Shown: positions 23,530 through 35,699 of the stretch, in pieces
Layout of the letters: each line of letters starts with the position of its first letter
How positions within the stretch are numbered: position 1 is the stretch's first letter
NCBI GenBank assembly: GCA_947311845.1
Contig: CAMZMU010000115.1
Span: 32,203,333-32,267,332 of the forward strand
Source: Poa pratensis
Lineage: Eukaryota; Streptophyta; Magnoliopsida; Poales; Poaceae
Direction: 5' to 3'
Length of the DNA: 64,000 bases
Notes under the pieces: model-generated
Told to the model about the DNA's origin: nothing
Database searches by the model: none
The model's input: only the letters and a program-made list of their open reading frames with translations
Program-made: the position numbers and the translations under genes

Positions 23530-25012
23530 TGATACGTCCAAAACGTATCTATAATTTTTGATTGTTTCATGCCATTTTTATGCTTTTAGCACTTGTTTTA
23601 TATTAAGTTTATTATTTATTTGGACTAACCTACTAATAGTTGCAAAAGTGCACAATGTTCTTGTTTTACTCTTTGATGTGTAGAAATTATCAAGAATACA
23701 AGAGGAAACCTTGTTGGAGTCGAATTGGGACTTTCCTGAAATCTGTCTGAGAACTTTTTACGAAGATTGCCAGTTTGACCCTCGAAGATGACGTTATATG
23801 GAGACCTGGCTGTTACGAAAGTTGTCACAATTTTCCATACGAAGATTTTAAGCCCGAGATCAGCCCAATCGGAGTTCGGACGCGGCCTGTAGGCCCGTTT
23901 TGGTGGAACCCTAAAAGGGGGTGACGGAAATCCGAGAAGATATATAAAGGGAGGAAACCTAATTCGTGGAGGACTCCTCCACCCACGAATTTCAGCCACC
24001 AAAAGCCACGTTTTTGCCTCCCCCATGGATCCCATCTCCATGGGGGAGGGCTCCCAAGAAGCCATGAAGGAGGGAGGCTAAGGGGCGGCGCTCCCCAAGC
24101 TTGCCGGCGGCGGGGAAAGGAGTTCCCCGCACCGCCGGCGCCGCCGCGCTGCCCCTCTCCGCCGTCTTCACCGCCATCTCCATCACCATCTCCTCCTTGT
24201 ATTCAGTGGTTCATCCTCCCACAAACCTCTGTACCGTCCTATGTAAACATGGTGTTTGATGCTATAATATTTATCCTATGATTTACATCATGTTTCCGTA
24301 GTTTATTTGTCTTTTGATTGCTTAATTGAATGCATGAGGTTCATTAGAGTTGTATGTCTATATGGTGCTGTCCTTTGGTGTCCATTATATTTGTGCGCGC
24401 ATGGATCAAACACCCTAGGGTTGGTAGTATTTGTAACGAAGCGGGGGAAGTTCTGCCGGAGTGACAGAAACCTGAGAACGCGAACCGATTAGTTGCACGT
24501 ATGGGAGTAAGAGGACCTTGAACTTAAGGCTATGGTTGGGGAAACCTTAATGCATTGTTAGTATTTGCGGATGCTTTCTAACAATCCAATCATATAGTAC
24601 TTGTAATCCCAAGTAGTGGAGTGCATGTATATTTAGCCTCTCCCACATAGAAAACTGCATCGAAGACAATGAACCAAGTACCTTCACTAATTAATCTTGG
24701 ACAAAGCCACCACAATTACCACCACTTTTCCACACTCATGGTACTGTTAGTATATGGTTACTTAGTGTATTTTATTGCTGCAGCACTAACATTTACTTTC
24801 TTGTATTTATTATCTTGCAAAACTACCTCTCATACCCGTATTGCTACCGTAGTTTTATTTCTAGATAATGCAAACGTTTAGTGTGCGTAGAGTTGTATCA
24901 GTGGTTGATAGAACTTGAGAGAATACTTATCCTACCTTTAGCTCCTCGTTGGGTTCGACACTCTTACTTATCGAAAAGGCTACACGCGATCCCCTATACT
25001 TGTGGGTTATCA
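23530..25012 (+). repeat. 5' LTR of young LTR element
   Basis: Begins TGATACGTCCAAAACG and ends GTGGGTTATCA. By eye it differs from the right LTR at only a few substitutions and a few length changes (for example GGGGG against GGGG, and a short GCC repeat), indicating a very recent insertion. Confidence 0.95.
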
Positions 25013-25022
25013 AGACCTTTTC

Positions 25023-25040
25023 TGGCGCCGTTGCCGGGGA
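25023..25040 (+). other. Primer binding site, tRNA-Asp type
   Basis: TGGCGCCGTTGCCGGGGA is complementary to the 3' end of plant tRNA-Asp. It lies 10 bases after the LTR. Confidence 0.9.
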
Positions 25041-28000
25041 GCCATAGCGTAGGTTAATGTTCTTGTGTGCACTTGTTTGCTTTATCTCTAAGTAGTTTTT
25101 ATTTTCAGTATTAAGTTGTTCTTTATCTTACTATGGATAGGGAATGCGAATTACAAAAAAAATTAGGTGTAGTTGTTATCTAAAAACGTTTTCAAAAAGA
25201 AAAGTGATTGGAAAGATGAGTAATGGTTAAATGGGGGTCGACCTTGAACACTTGTGTTCATGCCTATGAAACCAAAACAAATCTTTCCATGGAAGCTTTT
25301 CATTAAAAACATGTAAATATTGTGTATATACCTCTGTACATAAAAATAAAATGCTAATATATCTTAGTTAATTGAAAGTTGATAGTTTTACTTTGCTGTC
25401 CAGAAACAGATTTTCTGTGCTCCACCGTATTAAATGTTTAAAATCACCAGAACGTGATCTTGATCTGAAATTTCTTGAGTGCAAAGTGATGCTTATTAGC
25501 TTTCTTTCATTAGACTAACTTTTTCTGATTTAAGGTACGTAGATAGGTCGAAAAATTCGATCTTTACTGACTGTTCTGTTTAGACAGATTTTGTGCTTCT
25601 CTGTAAATAAAATCGTGATAAATCTCAGAATAGTATTTTGACTTGAAAATTTTTGTGCATAAACCTGAGATTATTATCTTTCTTTCATTAGACTAAAGTT
25701 TTTCGATTTGAGCTACTTAACTATCTCGTTGAATGCCATCTTTACGGACTGTTCAGTTTTGACAGATTTCTTTGTTTATTCAATATTGTACTTGGTGTTG
25801 TTAGTTTCATTAGTTTTTCGACGGACAACGGAAATCATGAACACCTTAGTATATACAGTGGCTAATGTTGAGTAAAAATTATAAAACTTGTCAATGCTTG
25901 AACATGAGTGGATTTTATTTAATGAGTACTAACCCTACTAATGAGTTTTGTGAAGTTTTATGTGGATGTAGCTTATAAGATCTAATCAATATGGTGATAT
26001 GAGATGAATAAGAAGACGCAAGAGCTCAAGCTTGGGGATGTGTAGGTGCATCCCAAGAACATATTCAAGAAGATACAATCATCTAAGCTTGGGGATGCCC
26101 GAGTCATCCCCCTATTCATCAACTAACATGAGGTTGTCTCGTTCATACTCTATATTACCCGTCCACATGATATGTATTGTCTTAACTTGTATTATAATTG
26201 CTTTTATATGTCTTGGTTTTACCTTCTTTAGTTTTATTAGGCTCCTTATTTGGTTTCGATTGCTTCTTTACTTTCACTTATAAATTCAAAATAACAAAAA
26301 TATTTTCTTTTGTTTTGCTTCTTTGTTTGGTTCTTTATTTTAATTTTATTTGGGTTTTACTTTTGATTTTTATTTAGAGTTTTCCTTGCTGTAGCTAGCA
26401 TGTTTAGGTCTTGCTTAGCCTCTGGTTTCTTAGTTTATCAAAAATAAAGTACCAAGTTTTATCCATTTAGCTTAGTTGATACATATGTAAAAAGTGATTT
26501 TCTGTTTTCGGTATCTACTGCTTATTGCGCGATTTTTCATATTTTACTGGAAGCTCTAAAAATCACGAAAAAATTACTGATGTTGTAGCACCTAATCCTC
26601 TGCATGTACAAAAATTGGCTAAAATTTCGGGCATGTTTAAGTGCACCTAAAAATTGCGTTTTCCAGCTGCTGTTTTTCTGGACAGATTCTGACTTTTGTT
26701 GCAAGAGTGGCCTCTTTTCGTTTTCATTTGATTTTTAATGGTTCTTACCTTTCATTTATAAGTTGGCCATTTAAGCAACCTTTCTGTAACTTAAAAACAA
26801 AATTTTATTTGGTTTAATAGTAGCACTTGGGAAATATTATCTATTGTACTAATGTCTAACCGCAGAAAAGAATGGGAAAGTTTTTGTGTTGAAGTTTTTT
26901 CACAGAGAATGAAGGAACACCAAACTATGGAATATTGAAGAATTACCAAAGTCATAAGCTTGGGGATGTCCCCGCATCCCTCTTCATCAATAACCCCACG
27001 GTTTGCAAACCTTTAAACTTTGTTTTTTGAGCAACATAGGAACTTAACTAAACTTGAAGCGGCTGTATTTTATTATCTATTTATCTTAGCATCAAACACC
27101 AGTTACATTAATAAGTGGATCGTCACATATTTTATTTATCCTCTGTTTTCAATGTTTACTTGGTTAATGGATTACTTGTTGAAACTTAAAAATGATGTGT
27201 GAATAATACTGTTTAGTAGTTTATGTTTTCTTATGGTTAGTCTCAACTAGCTAATAGTGCATATTATGTTATTTTGATATCAACATGCATTGTCCTGTTC
27301 ATAAGATGGTATGGTATTGTGGTATCCTCCTCTGAATAATTCACTTGAATCGACTTGGCACATGCTCACACATGTTATGACTGAAAAATAAAAGTCAATT
27401 AAGCCTTGATGATCTATTTTGCCTCAGAGTTTTAGTATCGTTTTTATGCCTCCGTTAATTTTATTTTGTCGCAAGCATGATTATGACCGTTATCGCTCTC
27501 GTGGTTGTCGCTTCCCAGTCTATTGCTAGCCTTCACTTGTACTGAGCGGGAATGCTGCTCGTGCATCCAAATCCTTAAAACCAAGTTATCCCAAAGAGTC
27601 CACCAAAAAATTCCTATGCATGGTATTTCAAGCCATTCCAAGTAAATTTGCATGTGCTACCTTTAAAACCTTCAAAATATTTCTCTTTTTGTGTCAATGT
27701 TTACTAGCTCATGAGGAATTAGTGTGGTTATTCTTTATTCTATTTGTCAAATGGACTTTTACACCTGGACTAGTGGCATATACATCCGCTTATCCAATAA
27801 CTTGCAAAAAGAGCTGGCAACGGGGTGCCCAGTCCCAATTAATTACAACTTTAACCAATTAATTCTCTTCACACTTTTGCCCTGATTCATCAGTAAGCAA
27901 TGACAAACAGTGAAATACCTGAATGTGTGTAAACCAAAGAGAAAGAGGGATGATCTGCCTTGCTGGTAGAAATAACGTCCTTCATGGGAGCCGCTCTTAA

Positions 28001-28576
28001 AAGTCCGTTTGACAGGTAGAATACTGTTCTCACCCGCTACCATTCGTTGACAATTAACAAACACCTCTCAAAACATTTTTACCTCTGTTTTTAAAACAAA
28101 AAGCTCTAGCACGTGTTAATCCCTGCTTCCCTCTGCGAAGGGCCAATCTTTTATTTTTATGTTGAGTCACCATCCTTTCTTTGAGCACTTCTTCGAGAGC
28201 ATAGCTGTCGTTCTTAGTGTAATGTGCTTGTCCCAGAATACGATTAATTGAGGTATAACCATGATGCTTTTATCTTTGATATCTCTATATCTAGTCTTCA
28301 CTTGAACTTCAGAGGTGCCTTGGCATTTATGTTTTGCTCCACAATTAAGGGCAAGCGAGATACCACTCTATCATGCTTTATTATGGTCATTACAATCTTG
28401 TTGATGTTTATAAATTTCATGTTATAAGCTCTTAGTTCGTTGATACTTTTCATTAGGAAACATGATTGCTAAGTTTTATTATCCATACATCATGCAATTG
28501 TTAAAGACCTGATCATAGCATTTACAATCAAAAATTATTTTGTTATCATTTACCTACTCGAGGACGAGCAGGAATT
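25041..28576 (+). other. Coding-free internal region of the young LTR element
   Basis: AT-rich, without a credible ORF. It contains three copies of AAGCTTGGGGATG (26,028; 26,085; 26,956), each followed by an inverted CATCCC copy, and conserved blocks at about 27,760-27,850, 27,945-28,015 and 28,115-28,165 that recur in the second element at about 37,370-37,465, 37,650-37,720 and 37,835-37,880. Confidence 0.75.
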
Positions 28577-28590
28577 AAGCTTGGGGATGT
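28577..28590 (+). other. Polypurine tract of young LTR element
   Basis: AAGCTTGGGGATG ends one base before the right LTR. A stem-loop (CTACTCG-AGGA-CGAGCAG, one mismatch) lies directly upstream at 28,554-28,571. Confidence 0.8.
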
Positions 28591-30080
28591 TGATACGTCC
28601 AAAACGTATCTATAATTTTTGATTGTTTCATGCCATTTTTATGCTTTTAGCACTTGTTTTATATTAAGTTTATTATTTATTTGGACTAACCTACTAATAG
28701 TTGCAAAAGTGCACAATGTTCTTGTTTTACTCTTTGATGTGTAGAAATTATCAAGAATACAAGAGGAAACCTTGTTGGAGTCGAATTGGGACTTTCCTGA
28801 AATCTGTCTGAGAACTTTTTACGAAGATTGCCAGTTTGACCCTCGAAGATGACGTTATATGGAGACCTGGCTGTTACGAAAGTTGTCACAATTTTCCATA
28901 CGAAGATTTTAAGCCCGAGATCAGCCCAATCGGAGTTCGGACGCGGCCTGTAGGCCCGTTTTGGTGGAACCCTAAAAGGGGTGACGGAAATCCGAGAAGA
29001 TATATAAAGGGAGGAAACCTAATTCGTGGAGGACTCCTCCACCCACGAATTTCAGCCACCAAAAGCCACGTTTTTGCCTCCCCCATGGATCCCATCTCCA
29101 TGGGGGAGGGCTCCCAAGAAGCCATGAAGGAGGGAGGCTAAGGGGCGGCGCTCCCCAAGCTTGCCGGCGGCGGGGAAAGGAGTTCCCCGCACCGCCGGCG
29201 CCGCCGCCGCCCTGCGCTGCCCCTCTCCGCCGTCTTCACCGCCATCTCCATCACCATCTCCTCCTTGTATTCAGTGGTTCATCCTCCCACAAACCTCTGT
29301 ACCGTCCTATGTAAACATGGTGTTTGATGCTATAATATTTATCCTATGATTTACATCATGTTTCCGTAGTTTATTTGTCTTTTGATTGCTTAATTGAATG
29401 CATGAGGTTCATTAGAGTTGTATGTCTATATGGTGCTGTCCTTTGGTGTCCATTATATTTGTGCGCGCATGGATCAAACACCCTAGGGTTGGTAGTATTT
29501 GTAACGAAGCGGGGGAAGTTCTGCCGGAGTGACAGAAACCTGAGAACGCGAACCGATTAGTTGCACGTATGGGAGTAAGAGGACCTTGAACTTAAGGCTA
29601 TGGTTGGGGAAACCTTAATGCATTGTTAGTATTTGCGGATGCTTTCTAACAATCCAATCATATAGTACTTGTAATCCCAAGTAGTGGAGTGCATGTATAT
29701 TTAGCCTCTCCCACATAGAAAACTGCATCGAAGACAATGAACCAAGTACCTTCACTAATTAATCTTGGACAAAGCCACCACAATTACCACCACTTTTCCA
29801 CACTCATGGTACTGTTAGTATATGGTTACTTAGTGTATTTTATTGCTGCAGCACTAACATTTACTTTCTTGCATTTATTATCTTGCAAAACTACCTCTCA
29901 TACCCGTATTGCTACGTAGTTTTATTTCCTAGATAATGCAAACGTTTAGTGTGCGTAGAGTTGTATCAGTGGTTGATAGAACTTGAGAGAATACTTATCC
30001 TACCTTTAGCTCCTCGTTGGGTTCGACACTCTTACTTATCGAAAAGGCTACACACGATCCCCTATACTTGTTGGTTATCA
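28591..30080 (+). repeat. 3' LTR of young LTR element
   Basis: Starts TGATACGTCC and ends TTGGTTATCA, followed by the CTCGT duplication. It is near-identical to the left LTR. Confidence 0.95.
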
Positions 30081-31089
30081 CTCGTTCATTGCCATCGCTA
30101 ACTATGCTCACTACGGTATTATGCAGAATGAAGAGTTATGAATGTGACAGAAAGAGCATCTATGGCTTTGGGTTCGTTAACCAGTACGAGTTAATGCAAG
30201 GACACTAAAAGACCACTTGAAGGACACGGATAAGAACTTGCTAAATGCCCGAATGAAGCAACATTTCAAGGTGCAGATAATGTTTCCTTACTACTTCAGG
30301 TAAGAGAGTGTTACTCTCTTGTACAATTAAGTGTAACTGATGAGTTACTGACGTGTATATAATCATGCGCAGCGATCATTACATTCTGCTAGTCATTGAA
30401 GTTGATAGATCAAGAGTTCAAGTCTACGACTCATTGGACTGGCCTGAGGAGAGGTACCAAAACATTCTAGATACGCTCCAAAGGTAATTTCAAACATTAT
30501 CGCACTATATCAGTCTCTCTTATTGTTTTCAGAGATATCAATCAACTAATAACTCATTTATTCTTTTTTTGGCCGGCAGGGTTTGGAAACAATTCAAAGC
30601 GAGGACAAAGGGTTCAGGTTCATTTGAAGAAGAGCTGACTTTTATTCACCCACAGGTAGGTAGTACGGTCTAGCTAGGTTCGCGCATCTCTTTATTTATA
30701 GTTTTCAATACCACTATATGTTGACTATGATTTGATTGAATTATATTCTCGTAAAGTGGATCGAGAGGCAACCACAGGGGACCAATTTCTGTGGATATTT
30801 TGTTTGCGAGTGGATTCGTCGTGCGGTCACTGAGCGGGACCCAAATAAATTTTTAGACGTACGTGAACAATCATATTCATCAATTGATCTCAGTGTCATT
30901 CATAATTTTTTATAGTCATGATTAATATTCGTATTGATCTCCTTCTTTTATAGGCAGAGTCATTGCGCGAGAGTATGCCACTAAAGAAGCGCTTTCAAGC
31001 ACTAGCAGAGGAACTTGCGGGGTTTTTGCTCAGCGATGTCATATCTACAAAAGGAACATAAAATGGAGAATAGCGGTGAAGTCCGGTTA

Positions 31090-31541
31090 TGATCTCGTGT
31101 AACCGAATAGACAGGCTCTAGTCCCGGTTATGATCTCCACACACGTGTAATCGAATAGATGGGCTCTAGTCCCGGTTATGAGCACCTCCATGTACCCGGA
31201 TAGACGTGAACATATTTTTATTTATGAACATTTTGATATGTTATATGTAGTTTCTGTTTTTTAATTAATTAAACGCATATTTTTTGCACCATTTCAATAT
31301 TAAATTGGGAGGAAAAACAAAAAATTACAGGCTGCCACGTGTGAGGTCCTTGGTCTCGGGTCGTATGACCAATCGGGACTAGAGGTCCTCCACCACGCCC
31401 GCGCCTCGGCGGCCACGTGGGAGCCTGTTGTTCCGAGTCGTAACGGACCCGGTACTAGAGGGGGGGCCTCTAGTGTCGCCTTGCTAGTCCCGGGTGGACA
31501 CCCGGTACTAGAGGCCCTTACGGCCCGGGACCAGTGGCCCT
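31090..31541. repeat. CACTA right subterminal repeats
   Basis: Copies of CTCTAGTCCCGGTTATGA (about 31,110 and 31,158), GGGACTAGAGGTCC (31,376) and CCGGGTGGACACCCGGTACTAGAGG lie just inside the right TIR, in mirror orientation to the left array. Confidence 0.8.
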
Positions 31542-31747
31542 GTTTCCACTAGTTTCAGAAGCTAATTACATTTTCTAAAAACTGAAAAATTCAGGGTATT
31601 ACACGTCATGTGCAGATGGACAGCGACGACGAGGTGATGGCCGTGATGCTGTTGGAAGAAGAAGCCGTCATTGCCGAGGAGGAAGATGAGAACATTGCAA
31701 TTCTCACATGTCTTCTCCAACTTCAAGCCGTCGAGGACGCCAATCCT

Positions 31748-33393
31748 TGATACGTCTCCAACGTATCCATAATTTCTGCTGTTCCATGCTTATATTATAC
31801 CATTTGCTACATGTTTTATATACACCTCGTATCACTTTTATGCATTTTCTGGGACTAACCTATTAATAAGATGCCACAGTGCCAGTTCCCTGTTTTCTGC
31901 TGTTTTTGGTTTCAGAAAGTTACTTCTGGAAATATTCTCGGAATTGCACGAAACAAAAGGCCAGGTCCCTATTATTCCAGCACGTACACGGAGTCCGAAG
32001 GAGAGACGAAGGAGAGCCACGAGGTGGCCAAACCACCTAGCGGCGCGGCAGTGGGCCCAGCCGCGTCTGCCTGTGGTTTGGGCCCCTCGGGGGTCCGCCG
32101 ACATCGCCCCTTCGCCTATTTATTCCCCGAGACGCGAAAACCCTAAAACACCGAGCCTTTCATCCAGAACATATTCGCTGCCGCCGCCGTCGTCAACCCT
32201 AACTCGGGGGGTTTCTGAAGCTCTTCCCGGCACCCTGCCGGAGAGGGGAATCATCACGGAGGGCTCTACATCGCCATGCCCGCCTCCGGAGTGATGCGTG
32301 AGTAGTTCATCCTTGGACTATGGGTCCATAGCAGTAGCTAGATGGTTGTCTTCTCCACTTGTGTCATCATGTTTAGATCTTGTGAGCTGCCTATCATGAT
32401 CAAGATCATCTTATTGTAATGCTACATGTTGTGTTTGCTGGATCTGACTTATATTGATACCTTTGTGGAGCTGAATATTATATTATCATGTCTATGTCAT
32501 TTGTGATCTTGCATGCTCTCCGTTACTTGTTGAAGCCTTGGCCACGTGAATACTTGTAACTCCAAGAGGGGGTATTTATGCATGATAGTTGGGTTCAACC
32601 TCTATTTAACCTGGGATAGTGACAGCAAGTTCTAAGCTTGTAGATGTGTTGTTGCCACTAGGGGTAAAACAGCAATGCTTTATTCAAGGATGAATGTATT
32701 GTTTACATTACGCACATTACTTAATGCAATTATCTGTTGCTTGCAACTTAATACTGGAAGGGGTACGGATGTTAACCGGAAGGTGGACTATTTAGTCATG
32801 GATGCATGCTGGATAGCGGTCTATGTACTTTGTCGTAATGCCCAAATGAATCTCGTAGTAGACACCACAGCTCACACATGCATGTTATATGCACTTATCA
32901 ATTGTCAATTGCCCAGCTGTAATTTGTTTACCCAGCATGTTAGTTATCTTATTGGAGAGACACCACTAGTGAACTGTGGACCCGGTCCATTCTTTTACAT
33001 CTGAAATACAATCTACTGCAATCATTGTTCTCTACTGTTTTATGCAAACAAACATCATCTTCCATTCGATACGTTTAACCCTTTGTTTCAGCAAGCCGGT
33101 GAGATTGACATCCTCACTATTAAGTTGGGGCAAAGTAATTTGATTGTGTTGTGCAGGTTCCACGTTGGCACCGGAATCCCTGGTGTTGCGCCGCACTACA
33201 CTCCTTCACCAACACCTTTGAAGCAACCTCGTTTTCCTACTGGTTCGATTAAACCTTGGTTTCATACTGAGGGAAAACTTACTGCTGCACTCATCATACC
33301 TTCCTCTTGGGGTTCCCAACTGACGTGTGACGTACAAGCATTGTTTCTGGCACTATTGCCGGGGAGATATTCCCTCGTCAACTAGAGCCACCA
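31748..33393 (+). repeat. 5' LTR of gag-protease LTR element
   Basis: 1,646 bp, TGATAC at the start and CCACCA at the end. It contains open frames repeated in the partner LTR, which reflect LTR identity and are not called as genes. Confidence 0.93.
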
Positions 33394-33403
33394 ACACGTT
33401 TTC

Positions 33404-33421
33404 TGGCGCCGTTGCCGGGGA
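33404..33421 (+). other. Primer binding site, tRNA-Asp type
   Basis: TGGCGCCGTTGCCGGGGA, 10 bases after the LTR, the same primer as the element at 23,530. Confidence 0.9.
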
Positions 33422-33572
33422 AAACAGAATTGCTTCTGCAAGGGGAGTCTCTCACACCCAATCTCTTTACTTTGTTATTTGTCTTGCTTAGTTTATTTTT
33501 ATTTAGTCTTGTTTGCTTTCTCTTTATCAAAACACAAAAAAAATTAGTTACTTGTTTAATTTTGTTTTCAAA

Positions 33573-35699
33573 ATGAGTACTCCTGAGAACACTAAGTTGT
33601 GTGACTTCACTAGCACAAACAACAATGATTTCATATGCACTCCTATTGCTCCACCTGCTTCTACAGCAGAATTTTATGAAATTAAACCTGCTCTATTAAA
33701 TCTTGTTATGAAAGAGCAATTTTCTGGTGTTAGTACTGATGATGCTGCTGCCCATCTTAATAACTTTGTTGAACTTTGTGAAATGCAAAAGTATAAGGAT
33801 ATGGATGGGGATATTATAAAATGAAACTTTTTCCTTTCTCCTTGAGAGGAAGAGCTAAAGAATGGTTGCTTTCTTTGCCTAGAAATAGTATTAATTCTTG
33901 GACAAAATGCAAAGATGCTTTCATAGGGAAATATTATCCTCCTGCTAAGATTATATCCTTGAGAAGTAGCATTATGAATTTTAAACAACTTGATAATGAA
34001 CATGTTGCTCAAGCTTGGGAAAGAATGAAATCTTTGGTGAAAATTGTCCCACTCATGGACTGACTACTTGGATGATCATCCAAACCTTTTATGCAGGATT
34101 AAATTTTTCCTCAAGGAACTTATTGGATTCAGCCTCTGGAGGAACCTTTATGTCCATCACTTTAGGTGCAGCAACAAAGCTACTTGATGATATGATGATC
34201 AACTATTCCGAATGGCACACCGAAAGAGCTCCTCAAGGTAAGAAGGTAAATTCTGTTGAAGAAACCTCCTCTTTGAGTGATAAGATTGATGCTATTATGT
34301 CTATGCTTGTGAATGGTAGATCTCATGTTGATCCTAATAATATTCCTTTAGCTTCATTGGTTGCTCAAGAAGAGCATGTTGATGTAAATTTCATTAAAAA
34401 CAACAACTTCAACAACAATGCTTATAGGAATAATTTTGGTAGCAACAACTCTAGGCCTTTTCCTTCAAGTGAGGAAAGGATGATAGAAATTGAGAGATCA
34501 ACTAAAAGCTTTATGCAATCACAATTTGAGCAAAATCAATTGTTTACAAAAGCTATGAATGAACAAACTGCCATGTTGAAGAATATAGGACAGCAACTCG
34601 AAAATATAAATAGTGAGATTTCAGGTTTGCAAACTAAGATTTCCATTGCTGAAAACCGTATTTCATCTATGTCTGAAGCTCAGTCCTCTTTGATTAATAA
34701 CATGGCAGCGAAACCTGAAGGTCTTGATGAGTCATTTGCTACAGCAAATGCCATCCAAGTTCGAATTGATAATAATATTAGGATGTTGGCTGAATTGCAT
34801 GCTAGGTGGGAAAAAGAGGAAGAACTTGAAAAAGAGAATAGTATAGTTAGAGTTTGTACTATCACCACCACTAGTAATGCTAATGTTTCACATGCTAGTA
34901 AACCTCCTACTATTGATGGTAATGTTATTGGTGTTGATAATGTCTCTACTACTTCTGCAAAGCGTTTGAAATTGCCTAAAACTGCTGAAACTTTTTCTGA
35001 TAAAAGTGCTGAAATTTTTCAAACTATTGGAGACAATGGTTCCACCACCATTGACAATAATGATTTTGATTTTGATGATTGTAACATCTCTGAAGTTATT
35101 ATGTTCTTGCAAAAATTAGCTAGAAGTCCCAATGCTAGCACTATTAATTTGGCTTTTACAAAGCATATTACAAATGCTCTTTTGCAAGCTAGGGAGGAGA
35201 AGTTGAAACTTAAAGCTTCTATTCCTAGGAAATTAGAAGATGGTTGGGAACCCATCATTAAGGTAAAGGTGAATGATTTTTATTGCAATGCCTTGTGTGA
35301 TCTTGGTGCAAGTGTTTCAGTTTTGCCCAAGAAGCTTTATGATATTCTTGATTTGCCACCTTTGGAACATTGTTATTTGGATGTTTTTCTCGCTGATAAT
35401 GCTATGAAGAAACCTTTGGGGCGAGTTAATGATGTTTTTATTACGGTAAAAATAACCTTGTCCCCGTTGATTTTATTGTTATGGATATTGAATGCAATGC
35501 ATCTTGTCCTATTGTTTTGGGAAGACCTTTTCTTCGAACTGTTGGTGCCATCATTGATATGAAAGAAGGTAATATAAGGTACCAATTTCCTCTCAAGAAA
35601 GGTATGGAACACTTCCCTAGGAAGAGAATGAAGTTACCTTTTGACTCTATTGTTAGAGCAAGTTATGATGTTGATGCTTCTTCTCTTGACAACACTTGA
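33573..35699 (+). CDS. Gag-protease ORF of LTR element, three frame breaks
   Basis: The start is the ATG at 33,573 (MSTPENTKLCDFTSTN). The gag core has LRGRAKEWLLSLPRNSINSW and FIGKYYPPAKI, then a long Asn/Ser-rich and coiled stretch (about 34,250-34,830), and a retropepsin-like domain with ALCDLGASVSVLPKKLYD (about 35,290-35,345) and CPIVLGRPFLRTVGAIIDM. It ends at 35,699. The frame slips by one base at about 33,820, 34,045 and 35,450, each in or beside an A-run, and each time one missing base would restore it. Gag would form particles and the protease would mature them. No reverse transcriptase follows. Confidence 0.82.

Larger units (their letters stand above)
23530..30080 (+). mobile_element. 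Young non-coding LTR retrotransposon inserted in CACTA
   Basis: Two nearly identical LTRs (23,530-25,012 and 28,591-30,080), both TGATAC...GTTATCA, are flanked by the exact duplication CTCGT (23,525-23,529 and 30,081-30,085). A tRNA-Asp primer binding site follows the left LTR and a polypurine tract precedes the right one. The 3.6 kb internal region has no gag or pol ORF, so the element must use proteins from another family. It shares internal sequence blocks with the element at 31,748-40,003. Confidence 0.95.
20814..31061 (+). pseudogene. CACTA second gene: plant transposase (Ptta/En/Spm-like) with C-terminal Ulp1-like protease, split by LTR element
   Basis: The start MDDDAPFATREGEEEMLSY at 20,814 leads through several exons and frame slips: FVHQCGVTVRDNVYISTQEW (from about 21,226), VKHFALKKMAQKFNNYKNKL and WDRRIRNWLLAHGGEYD, as in plant En/Spm-type proteins. 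Next come a domain with CELHVPVFNLSMKAADGYAF, a Pro/His repeat zone (22,640-22,745), and ENLLPSDVDDSWKWKWGRFL. Beyond the LTR element the last exons (30,370-31,061) carry an Ulp1/C48-type catalytic set: His in SDHYILLVIE (about 30,377), Asp in VQVYDSLDW (30,428) and Cys in TNFCGYFVCEW (30,790). Splice sites look normal (for example CAAAG|GTAATT near 30,482). Broken by the insertion and several indels. Confidence 0.75.
13310..31554 (+). mobile_element. CACTA (En/Spm-type) transposon, 18.2 kb, with nested LTR element
   Basis: The left end CACTAGTGGAAAC (13,310-13,322) is mirrored by GTTTCCACTAGTT (31,542-31,554), with only the terminal base differing. A TCA target duplication flanks both ends (13,307-13,309 and 31,555-31,557). 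Subterminal arrays of CCGGGACTAGAGG-type repeats lie just inside both ends. Contents in order are a small membrane-protein ORF, a TNP2-type transposase, internal subterminal-like repeats, an apparently captured minus-strand gene, and a second multi-exon gene with an Ulp1-like end. Without the nested retrotransposon the element is about 11.7 kb. Confidence 0.93.

Noticed and set aside
28836..29141. 101-residue open frame in the LTR (and partner at 23,625-24,065 on the other strand)
   Set aside because: Within LTR copies, no codon-level support. It straddles the presumed promoter region.
32675..33004. 109-residue open frame, repeated at 39,281
   Set aside because: It lies in the LTRs and recurs only because the two LTRs are copies. 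No known domain.
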